Shown here one piece after another: positions 36,451 to 44,637 of a DNA stretch of 64,000 bases (the stretch's first letter is position 1; the number at the start of each line of letters is the position of its first letter). Below the pieces are notes generated by a model that did not search any database, was not told the DNA's origin, and saw only the letters and a list, made by a program, of their open reading frames with translations. Source of the DNA: Sulfuriferula thiophila. Its GTDB lineage: Bacteria > Pseudomonadota > Gammaproteobacteria > Burkholderiales > Sulfuriferulaceae. The DNA lies in NCBI RefSeq assembly GCF_003864975.1, contig NZ_BHGL01000006.1, positions 1 through 64,000 on the forward strand, in the 5' to 3' direction. The translations under genes were made by a program, and so were the position numbers.

Positions 36451-36753
36451 TTACAAATCAATTAGATCGTTATCGATGCGGCTAACCTGACCGCGCAGCC
36501 GTTCAATCTCTTCCATCATATCCACTACCAACGCCGCCAGCTCCGGGTTGGCATCAAAGCTGCGTTCGATGTTGAGCAGGCGGCGGGCGCGGGTGAGCTC
36601 GGCGCTGCTGTAGCTGGCTTTATCTGCATTCATGGGCAGGGTACACAGTAAGCCGGCTTGCACTCGCTCCACAATCCATTCCTGGCTGACGCTGCAGCTA
36701 TGCGCCAGGTCGGCCAGGTTCAGCTTGATGTCACCGATGATGATAGTGGTCAT
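36451..36753 (-). CDS. cbpM: Chaperone modulator CbpM
   Basis: Predicted 100-residue MerR-like modulator that binds the J-domain of CbpA. The N-terminal LNLADLAHSCSVSQEWIVER is the helix-turn-helix-like region, with RARRLLNIERSFDANPELA in the linker. It lies 3 bp after cbpA, the usual pair. Confidence 0.9.
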   Translation of the reverse strand: MTTIIIGDIKLNLADLAHSCSVSQEWIVERVQAGLLCTLPMNADKASYSSAELTRARRLLNIERSFDANPELAALVVDMMEEIERLRGQVSRIDNDLIDL

Positions 36754-36756
36754 GGT

Positions 36757-37695
36757 TCATGCTCCCATTGTGTCACGGGGGTTGAAGGCAAGTTCGCGTG
36801 CCATGGTTTCATACAGCTGGCGGGCGGCTTCAGTGTCAGCAGGTGGCAGTACCACTTCCAGCAGCAGGTACAGGTCGCCTGCCGGGTCGCCGGGGATGCC
36901 GCGCGCCTTGAGCCGTAACTTGCGCCCGGTCTGGGAATTGGCTGGGACTTTGACCTGTACTGAACCGGATGGCGTGACGACTTCGACGCTGGCGCCGAGC
37001 GCGGCTTCCCACGGCGTGACCGGTACAGTCTGGAAGACGTCGCGGCCTTCGGTGCGGAAACGGGCATCAGGTTTGAACTGGATTTCCAGATACAGGTCGC
37101 CCGCAGTGCCGCCGCCGATGCCGGGGCTGCCCTGTCCGCTCAGGCGGATATGCTGGCCGGCCTTGACGCCTTTGGGAACGCGTACGTTGATGGCATGCTC
37201 TTTGGTGTAAACGCGGCCTTGCGCATCGGTCGTCGGCGATTGCAGCGTGATGGTACGGGTGGCACCATCATAGGCATCCTGTAATTCAATGACGATCTTG
37301 GCGTGACGATCTTCGCCGCGCGCCTGATACTGGCTGTGGCGTCTGCCGCGTCCGGCCTGGCCGAACAGGTTGGCAAAGAAGTCGCTGGTATCGCCCATGT
37401 CTGCACCGGAGAACCCGCCGCCGGAGAATTCGAATCCGGCATCCCAGTTCGGAGGCGGCTGGAAATCCTGGCCGGGTCGGTAGCCCTTGCCGACCTGATC
37501 ATAGGCGGCACGTTTTTCCGGGTCGGACAGTACTTCATTGGCTTCGTTGACCTCTTTCATTTTTTTCTCGGCATCGGCTTCCTTGCTGACGTCGGGATGG
37601 TATTTGCGCGCCAGCTTGCGGTAGGATTTCTTGATTTCGTCGGCGGTGGCAGTTTTGTCGACGCCAAGTATTTGGTAGTAATCTTTGAATTGCAT
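36757..37695 (-). CDS. cbpA: Curved DNA-binding protein CbpA (DnaJ family)
   Basis: Predicted 312-residue J-domain cochaperone and nucleoid protein. The J-domain (residues 5-68) has HPD at 33-35 in [10 protein letters not shown]; after a Gly/Phe-rich linker come two C-terminal beta domains ([20 protein letters not shown]). No zinc-finger domain, hence CbpA rather than DnaJ. Cotranscribed with cbpM; gap of 13 bp to the DUF4010 gene upstream. Confidence 0.95.
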   Translation of the reverse strand: MQFKDYYQILGVDKTATADEIKKSYRKLARKYHPDVSKEADAEKKMKEVNEANEVLSDPEKRAAYDQVGKGYRPGQDFQPPPNWDAGFEFSGGGFSGADMGDTSDFFANLFGQAGRGRRHSQYQARGEDRHAKIVIELQDAYDGATRTITLQSPTTDAQGRVYTKEHAINVRVPKGVKAGQHIRLSGQGSPGIGGGTAGDLYLEIQFKPDARFRTEGRDVFQTVPVTPWEAALGASVEVVTPSGSVQVKVPANSQTGRKLRLKARGIPGDPAGDLYLLLEVVLPPADTEAARQLYETMARELAFNPRDTMGA

Positions 37696-37708
37696 GGAGT
37701 GCCCCTGA

Positions 37709-38974
37709 TTATTTCAGATAAACGTAACTGATAGAGATGATGCCAATGAAACCCAGCCAGAGCGCCGCAGGCATGACGGTGTGATTACGCGCCAGGGCTG
37801 TCGTATAGGCGGCCTTGAGCAGGTTGTTGCTGGCGGTGGCAATGATGATGGCGGTGGTAATCAAATTCAGGTCGATGCTGTATTTACCTGCCAGTAAGGC
37901 GAGGATGAACGGATCGATATCGCTGAAGCCTATGGCGAAAGACAGCCAGTGTAACCCGGCGCTGCCGTAGTGGGTGATGACTTGCTGCGTCAGGCCGGCA
38001 AAAAAGATAAACAGCACCGCAAACAGGATGGCGGTGGTGAATTCCAGCGGGTGGCGCACCGGCGTAGCCATGTCGTCATCCTTGTTGCTGATGCTGGCCA
38101 CGCGCCGGTACAGCCACCAGACGATCAGTATTGAAGTAATAATCACCACGGCAAAAGGCAGCGCCAGCTGTAACGCGATACTGGTGTGGCCGAGGATGAG
38201 GATCAGTGCCATCAGCCGCAGGTACATCATCGCCGTCGCCAGGATGATGGCGGGGGCATAGAGGCGATCACTGGCGGTAGCGTTTTGCGCGCGGCGACTG
38301 AGTACCACGGTAGCCGCGGTGCTGGAATACAGTCCGCCGAGGATACCGGCCAGCAGCACACCGTTATTGGGGAAGAAGTAAGTCTGGGCGGCATAGCTCA
38401 GGTAGGAGATGGTCGACACGACGACGACCGACAGCCACAGCTGGCTATAGGTGACGCTGATGAAACTGGCGATGGGCTGATCGGGCAGCATGGGCAGGAT
38501 CAGCCCGGCCATGATCATGAATTTGGCCAGCGTTACCGCTTCGGTGCTCTGGAAAGTGTCGGAGAAGCGGCGGATGCCGGGCTTGCCGCCGAGCAGCAGC
38601 AATACCACCACCACATACAGGATCAGCAGCCATAGCGGCTGCTGCAGCGCCAGCGGGCCGAGCAGATAGGTCAGCAGCGCGATGAAGGTTGGCAGCAGGC
38701 TTTGCTCGCCTGCAGCCAGCCGGTTCCAGTATTGCAGTGCCAGCAAGCCGGAGATGATGAACAGGCCGGCCATGAACAGCCACAAATGCGGGTCGAGTGC
38801 GGCGAGCACAAAGCCCATTACCGCCAGCAGCGTCAGGGTACGGGTAGTGCCGAAGCCCAGGTCTTTGTTGCGGGCGTGGCGATAGCTGTGGACTTCCAGT
38901 CCGATAACGAAGCCGAATAATACGGTGGCGACGAGCGCCACAAGCATGGGGGGGATTTCTGGAAAGATGAACAT
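37709..38974 (-). CDS. MgtC/SapB-type membrane protein with DUF4010
   Basis: Predicted 421-residue inner-membrane protein. The N-terminal MgtC/SapB-like half has [18 protein letters not shown] and [16 protein letters not shown]; the C-terminal DUF4010 half contains [17 protein letters not shown] and [11 protein letters not shown]. About 12 hydrophobic segments. Family members are often near metal-related genes, but substrate is unknown. It lies directly after the MBL gene, 14 bp away. Confidence 0.88.
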   Translation of the reverse strand: MFIFPEIPPMLVALVATVLFGFVIGLEVHSYRHARNKDLGFGTTRTLTLLAVMGFVLAALDPHLWLFMAGLFIISGLLALQYWNRLAAGEQSLLPTFIALLTYLLGPLALQQPLWLLILYVVVVLLLLGGKPGIRRFSDTFQSTEAVTLAKFMIMAGLILPMLPDQPIASFISVTYSQLWLSVVVVSTISYLSYAAQTYFFPNNGVLLAGILGGLYSSTAATVVLSRRAQNATASDRLYAPAIILATAMMYLRLMALILILGHTSIALQLALPFAVVIITSILIVWWLYRRVASISNKDDDMATPVRHPLEFTTAILFAVLFIFFAGLTQQVITHYGSAGLHWLSFAIGFSDIDPFILALLAGKYSIDLNLITTAIIIATASNNLLKAAYTTALARNHTVMPAALWLGFIGIISISYVYLK

Positions 38975-38988
38975 AGGGTATGGCTGTA

Positions 38989-40374
38989 TTAGAGATCGAA
39001 AACCTGATTGCGCAGGGGCATGTGAACTTCGGTGTTTTTCAGGCGGCTGGAAAAGCTCTGCATCACCTCTTCTTCACCGTGTACCAGGAAGGTGCGGGCG
39101 GGCTTGATGTGATGATGCCACGCCAGCAATTCATCACGGTCAGCATGGGCAGAAAAGCCGTTGATAGTATAGATTTTAGCTTTGACCGCAATCTCTTCGC
39201 CAAATATTTTGACTTTCTGCGCACCGTCAATGATTAGCCGCGCCAGTGTGCCCTGTGCAGCAAAGCCGACAAATATGACGCTGGAATCCTTGCGCCACAG
39301 GTTGTGCTTGAGATGGTGGCGTACCCTTCCACCGGTACACATGCCGGATCCGGCCATGATCACTGCTCCGCCCACTACCGTGTTAATGGCCATGCTTTGT
39401 GCGGTTTCGCGGGTAAAGTGCAGGCCGGGCAGGCTAAAAGGGTCGTTGCCGGCATGGAACAGCGCCGCCGTGCTTTTCTTGTAGCAATCCGGATACTGCT
39501 TGAATATTTCAGTGGCGGAGATTGCCATCGGCGAATCCAGAAATACCTGCATGCTGCGTGGCAGCACGCCTTGTTCTACGCCTTCACGCAAGAAGAACAG
39601 CAACTCCTGGGTGCGCTCCAGAGCGAAAGTCGGAATGATGATATTGCCGCCGCGCTGCAAGGCATCGTTAATGGCATCGTACAACTCGGTGATGGATTCC
39701 GGCAGGGAACGATGCAGCCTGTCGCCATAGGTGGTTTCCATCACCACGACATCGGCATGTTGCGGTGGTGTCGGGTCGCGTAGCAGTTTTCTGCCCGCGT
39801 TGCCCAGGTCCCCGGAAAAAACCACTTTGCGGTTTTTTTTACCTTCTGTGAGGTTCAGGAAAATACTGGCTGAACCTAAAATGTGGCCGGCATCCAGAAA
39901 AGTGGCGCTAATGCCATGGGCGATATCGATAGCATGGTCGTACTTGGCACTACGCCCGAAGTATTCCAGTGTGTTGAGCGCATCCAGCGTGGTGTACAGC
40001 GGTTCATCGCCATCCTGTTCGCCATGGCGCTTGTGTTTGCGTGCCCGGTAACGGGCTTCGTCTTCCTGCAAACCGGCGGCATCCATCATGACCACACGGG
40101 CCAGGGCGCGGGTGGCGGCAGTGGTGATGATTTCGCCGCGAAAGCCGCGTTTGACCAGCAATGGCAGCCGTCCGCAGTGATCGAGGTGGGCATGGGTGAG
40201 CAGTACGTAATCGATGGTGGCCGGGTCAAAGCCGAACGGTTCGCTGTTTTCTTCGTCCAGTTCATGCCCGCCCTGATACATGCCGCAATCGATCAGGATG
40301 TTTTTACCGGCACACACGATCATGTGGCACGAGCCGGTAACGCCGCGATCGGCACCATGAAAGGAAAGGTTCAT
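38989..40374 (-). CDS. Metallo-beta-lactamase/beta-CASP RNA-processing enzyme
   Basis: Predicted 461-residue zinc hydrolase of the Ysh1/CPSF-73 type. H61-A-H63-L-D65-H66 (LLTHAHLDHCGRLP) is the metal site, and MAGSGMCTGGRVRHHLKHNL with FSAHADRDELLAW belong to the beta-CASP/RMMBL region. Likely an RNA nuclease. The start overlaps the ppsA stop by 4 bp, so it is coupled to ppsA. Confidence 0.92.
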   Translation of the reverse strand: MNLSFHGADRGVTGSCHMIVCAGKNILIDCGMYQGGHELDEENSEPFGFDPATIDYVLLTHAHLDHCGRLPLLVKRGFRGEIITTAATRALARVVMMDAAGLQEDEARYRARKHKRHGEQDGDEPLYTTLDALNTLEYFGRSAKYDHAIDIAHGISATFLDAGHILGSASIFLNLTEGKKNRKVVFSGDLGNAGRKLLRDPTPPQHADVVVMETTYGDRLHRSLPESITELYDAINDALQRGGNIIIPTFALERTQELLFFLREGVEQGVLPRSMQVFLDSPMAISATEIFKQYPDCYKKSTAALFHAGNDPFSLPGLHFTRETAQSMAINTVVGGAVIMAGSGMCTGGRVRHHLKHNLWRKDSSVIFVGFAAQGTLARLIIDGAQKVKIFGEEIAVKAKIYTINGFSAHADRDELLAWHHHIKPARTFLVHGEEEVMQSFSSRLKNTEVHMPLRNQVFDL

Positions 40375-42806
40375 TTTGAATCTCCTGATTGGCTGCGCGG
40401 TGCGCGCCCCAGCTTGGCTTCCAGCGCGAGGATGCTGCGCGTGGTGGCAAGCACGCTGTCTGGGTTAAGGCTGATAGAGTCGATGCCGAGTTCAACCAGA
40501 AATTCCGCCATCTCCGGGTAGTCGGACGGCGCCTGACCACACAGGCCGGAATGGATGCTGTTTCTGCTGCAACCCTCGACGGCCATGCGGATCATGGCTT
40601 TCACGCCGTCGTCACGTTCATCGTAATCAAAGGCGACGATCTCGCTGTCGCGGTCGACGCCCAGCGTGAGCTGGGTAAGGTCATTGGAGCCGATGGAAAA
40701 ACCATCGAAGCGCGAGGCAAACTGGTCGATGAGGATGACGTTATTCGGCACTTCGCACATGGCATAGACCTGCAAGCCGTTATCGCCACGCTTTAGGCCG
40801 AATTCGGCCATTTTGGCAAGGACCAGGTCGGCTTCGGCGACGCGGCGCACGAACGGCAGCATGAGGATGACGTTGGTCAGCCCCATTTCCTCGCGTACCC
40901 GTTTCATCGCCAGACATTCCAGCTTGAAGCCATCAGCATAGGCGGGGTGGGCGTAGCGTGAGGCACCGCGAAAACCGATCATCGGGTTGGCTTCATCCGG
41001 CTCGAAATCCTTGCCGCCCAGCAGCGACGCATATTCGTTGGATTTGAAGTCGGACATGCGCATCACCACTGGTTTGGGGTAGAACGCGGCCGCCAGTGTG
41101 CCCACGCCTTCGGTCAGTCTGGCGATGAAGAAATCCGCGCCACTTTTATAACCGTGGGAGAGCGCGATAATCTGCTCGCGCACTGCCGGATCGGTGATAC
41201 GTTCGGGGTAGAGCAATGCCATCGGGTGCGCCTTGATGGCCTGGGTAATGATGAACTCCATGCGCGCCAGACCGACGCCGTCATTGGGCAGTTGCGCCGT
41301 TTTGAACGCCAGATCGGGATTGCCGATATTGATCATGATCTCCGTTGCCGGGCGCGCTAACTGCGCGAGATCGGTCTGCTCGACGTGGTAGGGAATGTCG
41401 CCACGGTAGACATCCCCAATGTCGCCTTCTGCGCAGGATACGGTCGCCAGTTCGCCGTTGTGCAAGGCAGTGGTGGCATGATCGGCACCGACGATGGCAG
41501 GAATGCCGAGTTCGCGGGCGATGATGGCGGCATGGCAGGTACGCCCGCCGCGATTGGTGACAATGGCAGCCGCGATTTTCATTACCGGCTCCCAGTCAGG
41601 CGACGTGGTGTCGGCGACGAGGATTTCCCCCGCCTGAAATTCGGATAGATTGGCGACATCGCTGATGATGCGGACTTTGCCGCTGGCGATGCGCGCGCCG
41701 ACTGCGCGACCGGTAATTGCCAGTTCGCCGCTGCCGTCAAGATGAAAGGTTTCCAGCAGGTTGGCGGCACGCTGCGAGGTCACGGTTTCCGGACGGGCTT
41801 GCACCATGTACAGCTCGCCATCGAGGCCATCCTTGGCCCATTCCATATCCATAGGGCGGTCATGGCCGATTTTTTGCGAGTAGTGGTTTTCCACTTTCAG
41901 TGCGTAGTCGGCCAGCGTCAATACGTCGGTATCGCTGATGCAGTAGCGTGCCTGATCGGCTACTGGCGTGGGAATATTGACCGTAGTGATGCCAGCCTGC
42001 GTAGCGCTATAGGTCATCTTGATTTTTTTGCCGCCCAGTCGCCGGCGCAGCACCATGCGGTGGCCCAGATTGAACGTGGGTTTGTGCACATAGAATTCAT
42101 CCGGCTCCACCGTGCCTTGCACCACGTTTTCACCCAGGCCATAGGCGGCTGTGATAAACACCACATCACGAAACCCGCTTTCTGTATCCAGCGAAAACAT
42201 GACTCCGGAGGCAGCAATGTCGGAACGCACCATTTTCATGACGCCGATAGACAAAGCGATTTTGAAATGATCGAAGCCCTGATCTACACGGTAATGAATG
42301 GCACGGTCGGTAAACAGGCTGGCGAAGCAATGCTTGCAGGCGTCGAGTAGTGCATCATCGCCGCTGATGTTGAGGTAGGTGTCCTGTTGTCCGGCAAAGC
42401 TGGCCGTGGGCAAGTCTTCGGCAGTGGCCGAACTGCGTACTGCCAGACTGAGCGTGTCGCCGTATTCAGCCTTGAGCTGGGTATAGGCGAGCAGGATTTG
42501 GGAACTGATATTTCCTGAAAGCGGGGCGTTATAAATGATGTCGCGGGCGCGAGCGCCGCGCCGGGCCAGATCGACGACATCCTCCGGGTTGAGCGCATCG
42601 AGTGCATCATGCAGCGCGGCACTGACCCCGGGCTGCGCCAGCAAGTCATGATAGGCATCGGCGGTAATGGCAAAACCGTTGGGTACTTTTACGCCCTGTG
42701 AGGTGAGTTCGCGGTACATCTCGCCCAGCGAGGCATTTTTTCCGCCGACGAGAGCGATGTCTTCAATGGTGATATCTTCAAACCAGCGGATGTAATTGTT
42801 ATCCAT
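40371..42806 (-). CDS. ppsA: Phosphoenolpyruvate synthase
   Basis: Predicted 811-residue enzyme making PEP from pyruvate and ATP. The N-terminal ATP-grasp half begins VGGKNASLGEMYRELTSQGV; the phospho-His domain has GGRTCHAAIIARELGIPAIV (around residue 420), and the C-terminal barrel has GFSIGSNDLTQLTLGVDRDS. First gene of the ppsA-MBL-DUF4010-cbpA-cbpM run. Divergent from the RHH/MazF pair. Confidence 0.96.
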   Translation of the reverse strand: MDNNYIRWFEDITIEDIALVGGKNASLGEMYRELTSQGVKVPNGFAITADAYHDLLAQPGVSAALHDALDALNPEDVVDLARRGARARDIIYNAPLSGNISSQILLAYTQLKAEYGDTLSLAVRSSATAEDLPTASFAGQQDTYLNISGDDALLDACKHCFASLFTDRAIHYRVDQGFDHFKIALSIGVMKMVRSDIAASGVMFSLDTESGFRDVVFITAAYGLGENVVQGTVEPDEFYVHKPTFNLGHRMVLRRRLGGKKIKMTYSATQAGITTVNIPTPVADQARYCISDTDVLTLADYALKVENHYSQKIGHDRPMDMEWAKDGLDGELYMVQARPETVTSQRAANLLETFHLDGSGELAITGRAVGARIASGKVRIISDVANLSEFQAGEILVADTTSPDWEPVMKIAAAIVTNRGGRTCHAAIIARELGIPAIVGADHATTALHNGELATVSCAEGDIGDVYRGDIPYHVEQTDLAQLARPATEIMINIGNPDLAFKTAQLPNDGVGLARMEFIITQAIKAHPMALLYPERITDPAVREQIIALSHGYKSGADFFIARLTEGVGTLAAAFYPKPVVMRMSDFKSNEYASLLGGKDFEPDEANPMIGFRGASRYAHPAYADGFKLECLAMKRVREEMGLTNVILMLPFVRRVAEADLVLAKMAEFGLKRGDNGLQVYAMCEVPNNVILIDQFASRFDGFSIGSNDLTQLTLGVDRDSEIVAFDYDERDDGVKAMIRMAVEGCSRNSIHSGLCGQAPSDYPEMAEFLVELGIDSISLNPDSVLATTRSILALEAKLGRAPRSQSGDSK

Positions 42807-42903
42807 TTCGACCTCCAGAGCTTACCTGATGCTGCGTTATGGTTATTAGTCCAGTATATGCCAAATGTTTCGGGGGGCGCTATAAATCCATTTTTTGAAT
42901 ACG

Positions 42904-42957
42904 CTGACATGTTGCTGAAATCTGCTAGAATATCAGCATTAGTACGTTATACGTATA
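42904..42957 (+). promoter_or_regulatory. Promoter and palindrome of the RHH/MazF pair
   Basis: CTGACA (42904-42909) and TAGAAT (42926-42931) are 16 bp apart. Downstream lies the perfect palindrome TATACGTATA (42948-42957), extended by ACG and CGT, 19 bp before the antitoxin start. A repressor-type operator is the simple reading. Confidence 0.55.
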
Positions 42958-42976
42958 GCGTGTAAAGGAGGGTGCC

Positions 42977-43207
42977 ATGCACAAAAAAATGACGATTACC
43001 CTTGATGAAGACGTTTACGAGGGATTGTATCGGACTGTCGGCAAACGGCGTATAAGCCAGTTTATTGAAGATCTGGTAAGGCCGTATGTACTGGATACCG
43101 CGTTAGATGAAGGGTATCGGGCAATGGCGGCCGACAAGGAGCGTGAAGCTGAGGCCAGTGAATGGGGTCATGCCATTATTGGAGATATGGCTGATGAAGC
43201 GCGGTGA
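42977..43207 (+). CDS. RHH-type antitoxin of MazF pair
   Basis: Predicted 76-residue antitoxin. KKMTITLDEDVYEGLYRTVG and RRISQFIEDLVRPYVL are a ribbon-helix-helix domain; the C-terminus is acidic and flexible. AAAGGAGGGTGCC precedes the ATG, a very strong ribosome site. Overlaps mazF by 14 bp. Confidence 0.88.
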   Translation: MHKKMTITLDEDVYEGLYRTVGKRRISQFIEDLVRPYVLDTALDEGYRAMAADKEREAEASEWGHAIIGDMADEAR

Positions 43208-43520
43208 AGTCTGGTGGGTGGAGTTTGATCCTGCAGTAGGGAGCGAGATACGCAAGACGCGCCCAGCCGTGATTGTCAGTAATGATGCAGCTAACCGGAA
43301 TCTGGCGCGGGTTGTTGTCGTGCCGCTGACCAGCAACGCAGAGCGTCAGTATCCAGGTGAGGCGTTGGTAACGATAGCCGGAAAGCCAGGTAAGGCAATG
43401 GCTGACCAGATTATGGCAGCAGATAAAGCCCGACTGAAGAGTCAGCTTGATACCTTGTCCAAACTCGATATGCTGGCGCTGGAAGATGCCATTCGAGTTC
43501 ATCTGGGAATGCATAAGTAG
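43194..43520 (+). CDS. mazF: MazF/PemK-family toxin
   Basis: Predicted 108-residue mRNA endoribonuclease. MKRGEVWWVEFDPAVGSEIR, KTRPAVIVSND and ARVVVVPLTSN are family motifs; DQIMAADKARLKSQL lies near the C-terminus. ATG at 43194 follows GGAGATATGGCTG inside the antitoxin gene. Apparently intact toxin. Confidence 0.93.
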   Translation: MKRGEVWWVEFDPAVGSEIRKTRPAVIVSNDAANRNLARVVVVPLTSNAERQYPGEALVTIAGKPGKAMADQIMAADKARLKSQLDTLSKLDMLALEDAIRVHLGMHK

Positions 43521-43540
43521 TGCTTCCCTAACAGAATATT

Positions 43541-44176
43541 ATGAGTGAATATTCTCTCCAGCCTGATTCTGATTATTGGGCGCTTGCAACCCGGCAATTA
43601 GCACAGGCTGATGCTGTGATGGCAAGGTTGATTGCGTGCTATCCGCACACGCAGTTGCAAAGTCGCGGTAATGCGTTTGAGACGCTGGCGCGGGCGATTA
43701 CCGGCCAGCAGATTTCCATCAAAGCGGCTGATACGGTATGGCAGCGCCTGCTGGCACTGACAGCGGTCAATCCGGCCGCAATCGCGGCGCAACCGGCTAT
43801 TGCCCTGCGTACCTGCGGCTATTCGCAGCGCAAGGTCGAATACCTGCATGATCTCGCGCGGCATTTTGCGGATGGCTTGGTTGATCCGTCAGTCTGGCCG
43901 AATATGGATGATGCCGCTATCATTGCTGATCTCACACAAATTCGCGGTATCGGGCAGTGGAGTGCGGAAATGTTTCTGATGTTCAATCTGTTGCGTCCGG
44001 ATGTGCTGCCGGTGGATGATATTGGTTTGCAAAATGCGTTTGCCATGCATTACCCTGAGCTACAGCCGTTTAATAAAGCGGGATTGCGTCGTTATGCTGA
44101 ACGCTGGCAACCCTGGCGTTCGGTAGCGACCTGGTATTTGTGGCGCAGTCTCGATCCTGTAGCGGTGGCATACTGA
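43541..44176 (+). CDS. DNA-3-methyladenine glycosylase (AlkA-like HhH-GPD)
   Basis: Predicted 211-residue base-excision glycosylase. Helix-hairpin-helix with IRGIGQWSAEMFLMFNLLRP followed by the catalytic Asp region LPVDDIGLQNAFA. The AraC/Ada-like N-terminal domain is absent; a compact AlkA type. RRYAERWQPWRSVATWYLWR closes the domain. Confidence 0.92.
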   Translation: MSEYSLQPDSDYWALATRQLAQADAVMARLIACYPHTQLQSRGNAFETLARAITGQQISIKAADTVWQRLLALTAVNPAAIAAQPAIALRTCGYSQRKVEYLHDLARHFADGLVDPSVWPNMDDAAIIADLTQIRGIGQWSAEMFLMFNLLRPDVLPVDDIGLQNAFAMHYPELQPFNKAGLRRYAERWQPWRSVATWYLWRSLDPVAVAY

Positions 44177-44268
44177 GAGTTTTGTACTGGTTGACAGATA
44201 ATGCTTCAGTGTCTATATTAGGATTTGGTTATATTGATTAACGCGTCTTTTGTATCCGGGAGCTTATT

Positions 44269-44559
44269 TTGGAAAATATCACAAACAAGTCAGTGTCACG
44301 CCGCTCTTTCCTGAAAGGTGCCGCTTTATTGGCCAGTATCGCAGTTGTGCCTGCTGCTCTGGTAAGTAAAGAAGCTGCCGCTGCGAAAATGGCCAAAGCC
44401 GCTTTGCAATATCAGGACAAGCCTAAAGGCGGTCTGGAGTGCGTGAATTGCGTGCAGTATGTAGCAGGTAAATCAGCCAAGGCAAATGGTACCTGCAATG
44501 TGGTAGAAGGTGATATCAACCCGCATGGCTGGTGTCTGGCTTACGCAGCTAAGGGTTAA
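44269..44559 (+). CDS. High-potential iron-sulfur protein (HiPIP), Tat-exported
   Basis: Predicted 96-residue periplasmic electron carrier with a [4Fe-4S] cluster. A Tat signal (SRRSFLKGAALL) is followed by four Cys ligands, C58, C61, C76 and C89 (C-x2-C-x14-C-x12-C). Start is TTG at 44269 after CGGGAGCTTATT; no ATG fits. HiPIPs occur in photosynthetic and in iron- and sulfur-oxidising proteobacteria, which bears on the organism. Monocistronic, followed by a strong terminator. Confidence 0.92.
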   Translation: MENITNKSVSRRSFLKGAALLASIAVVPAALVSKEAAAAKMAKAALQYQDKPKGGLECVNCVQYVAGKSAKANGTCNVVEGDINPHGWCLAYAAKG

Positions 44560-44585
44560 TTCCCGTCGTTCAGTAGTTCAGATGT

Positions 44586-44617
44586 AAAAAAGCGCAATCC
44601 TACGATTGCGCTTTTTT
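44586..44617. terminator. Bidirectional terminator between HiPIP and chemoreceptor genes
   Basis: GCGCAATC-ctac-GATTGCGC hairpin (44592-44611) preceded by AAAAA and followed by TTTTTT. It works for HiPIP (+) and the chemoreceptor (-), which converge here. Confidence 0.9.
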
Positions 44618-44637
44618 ATTGCCGTCAGTTGTCGTGG

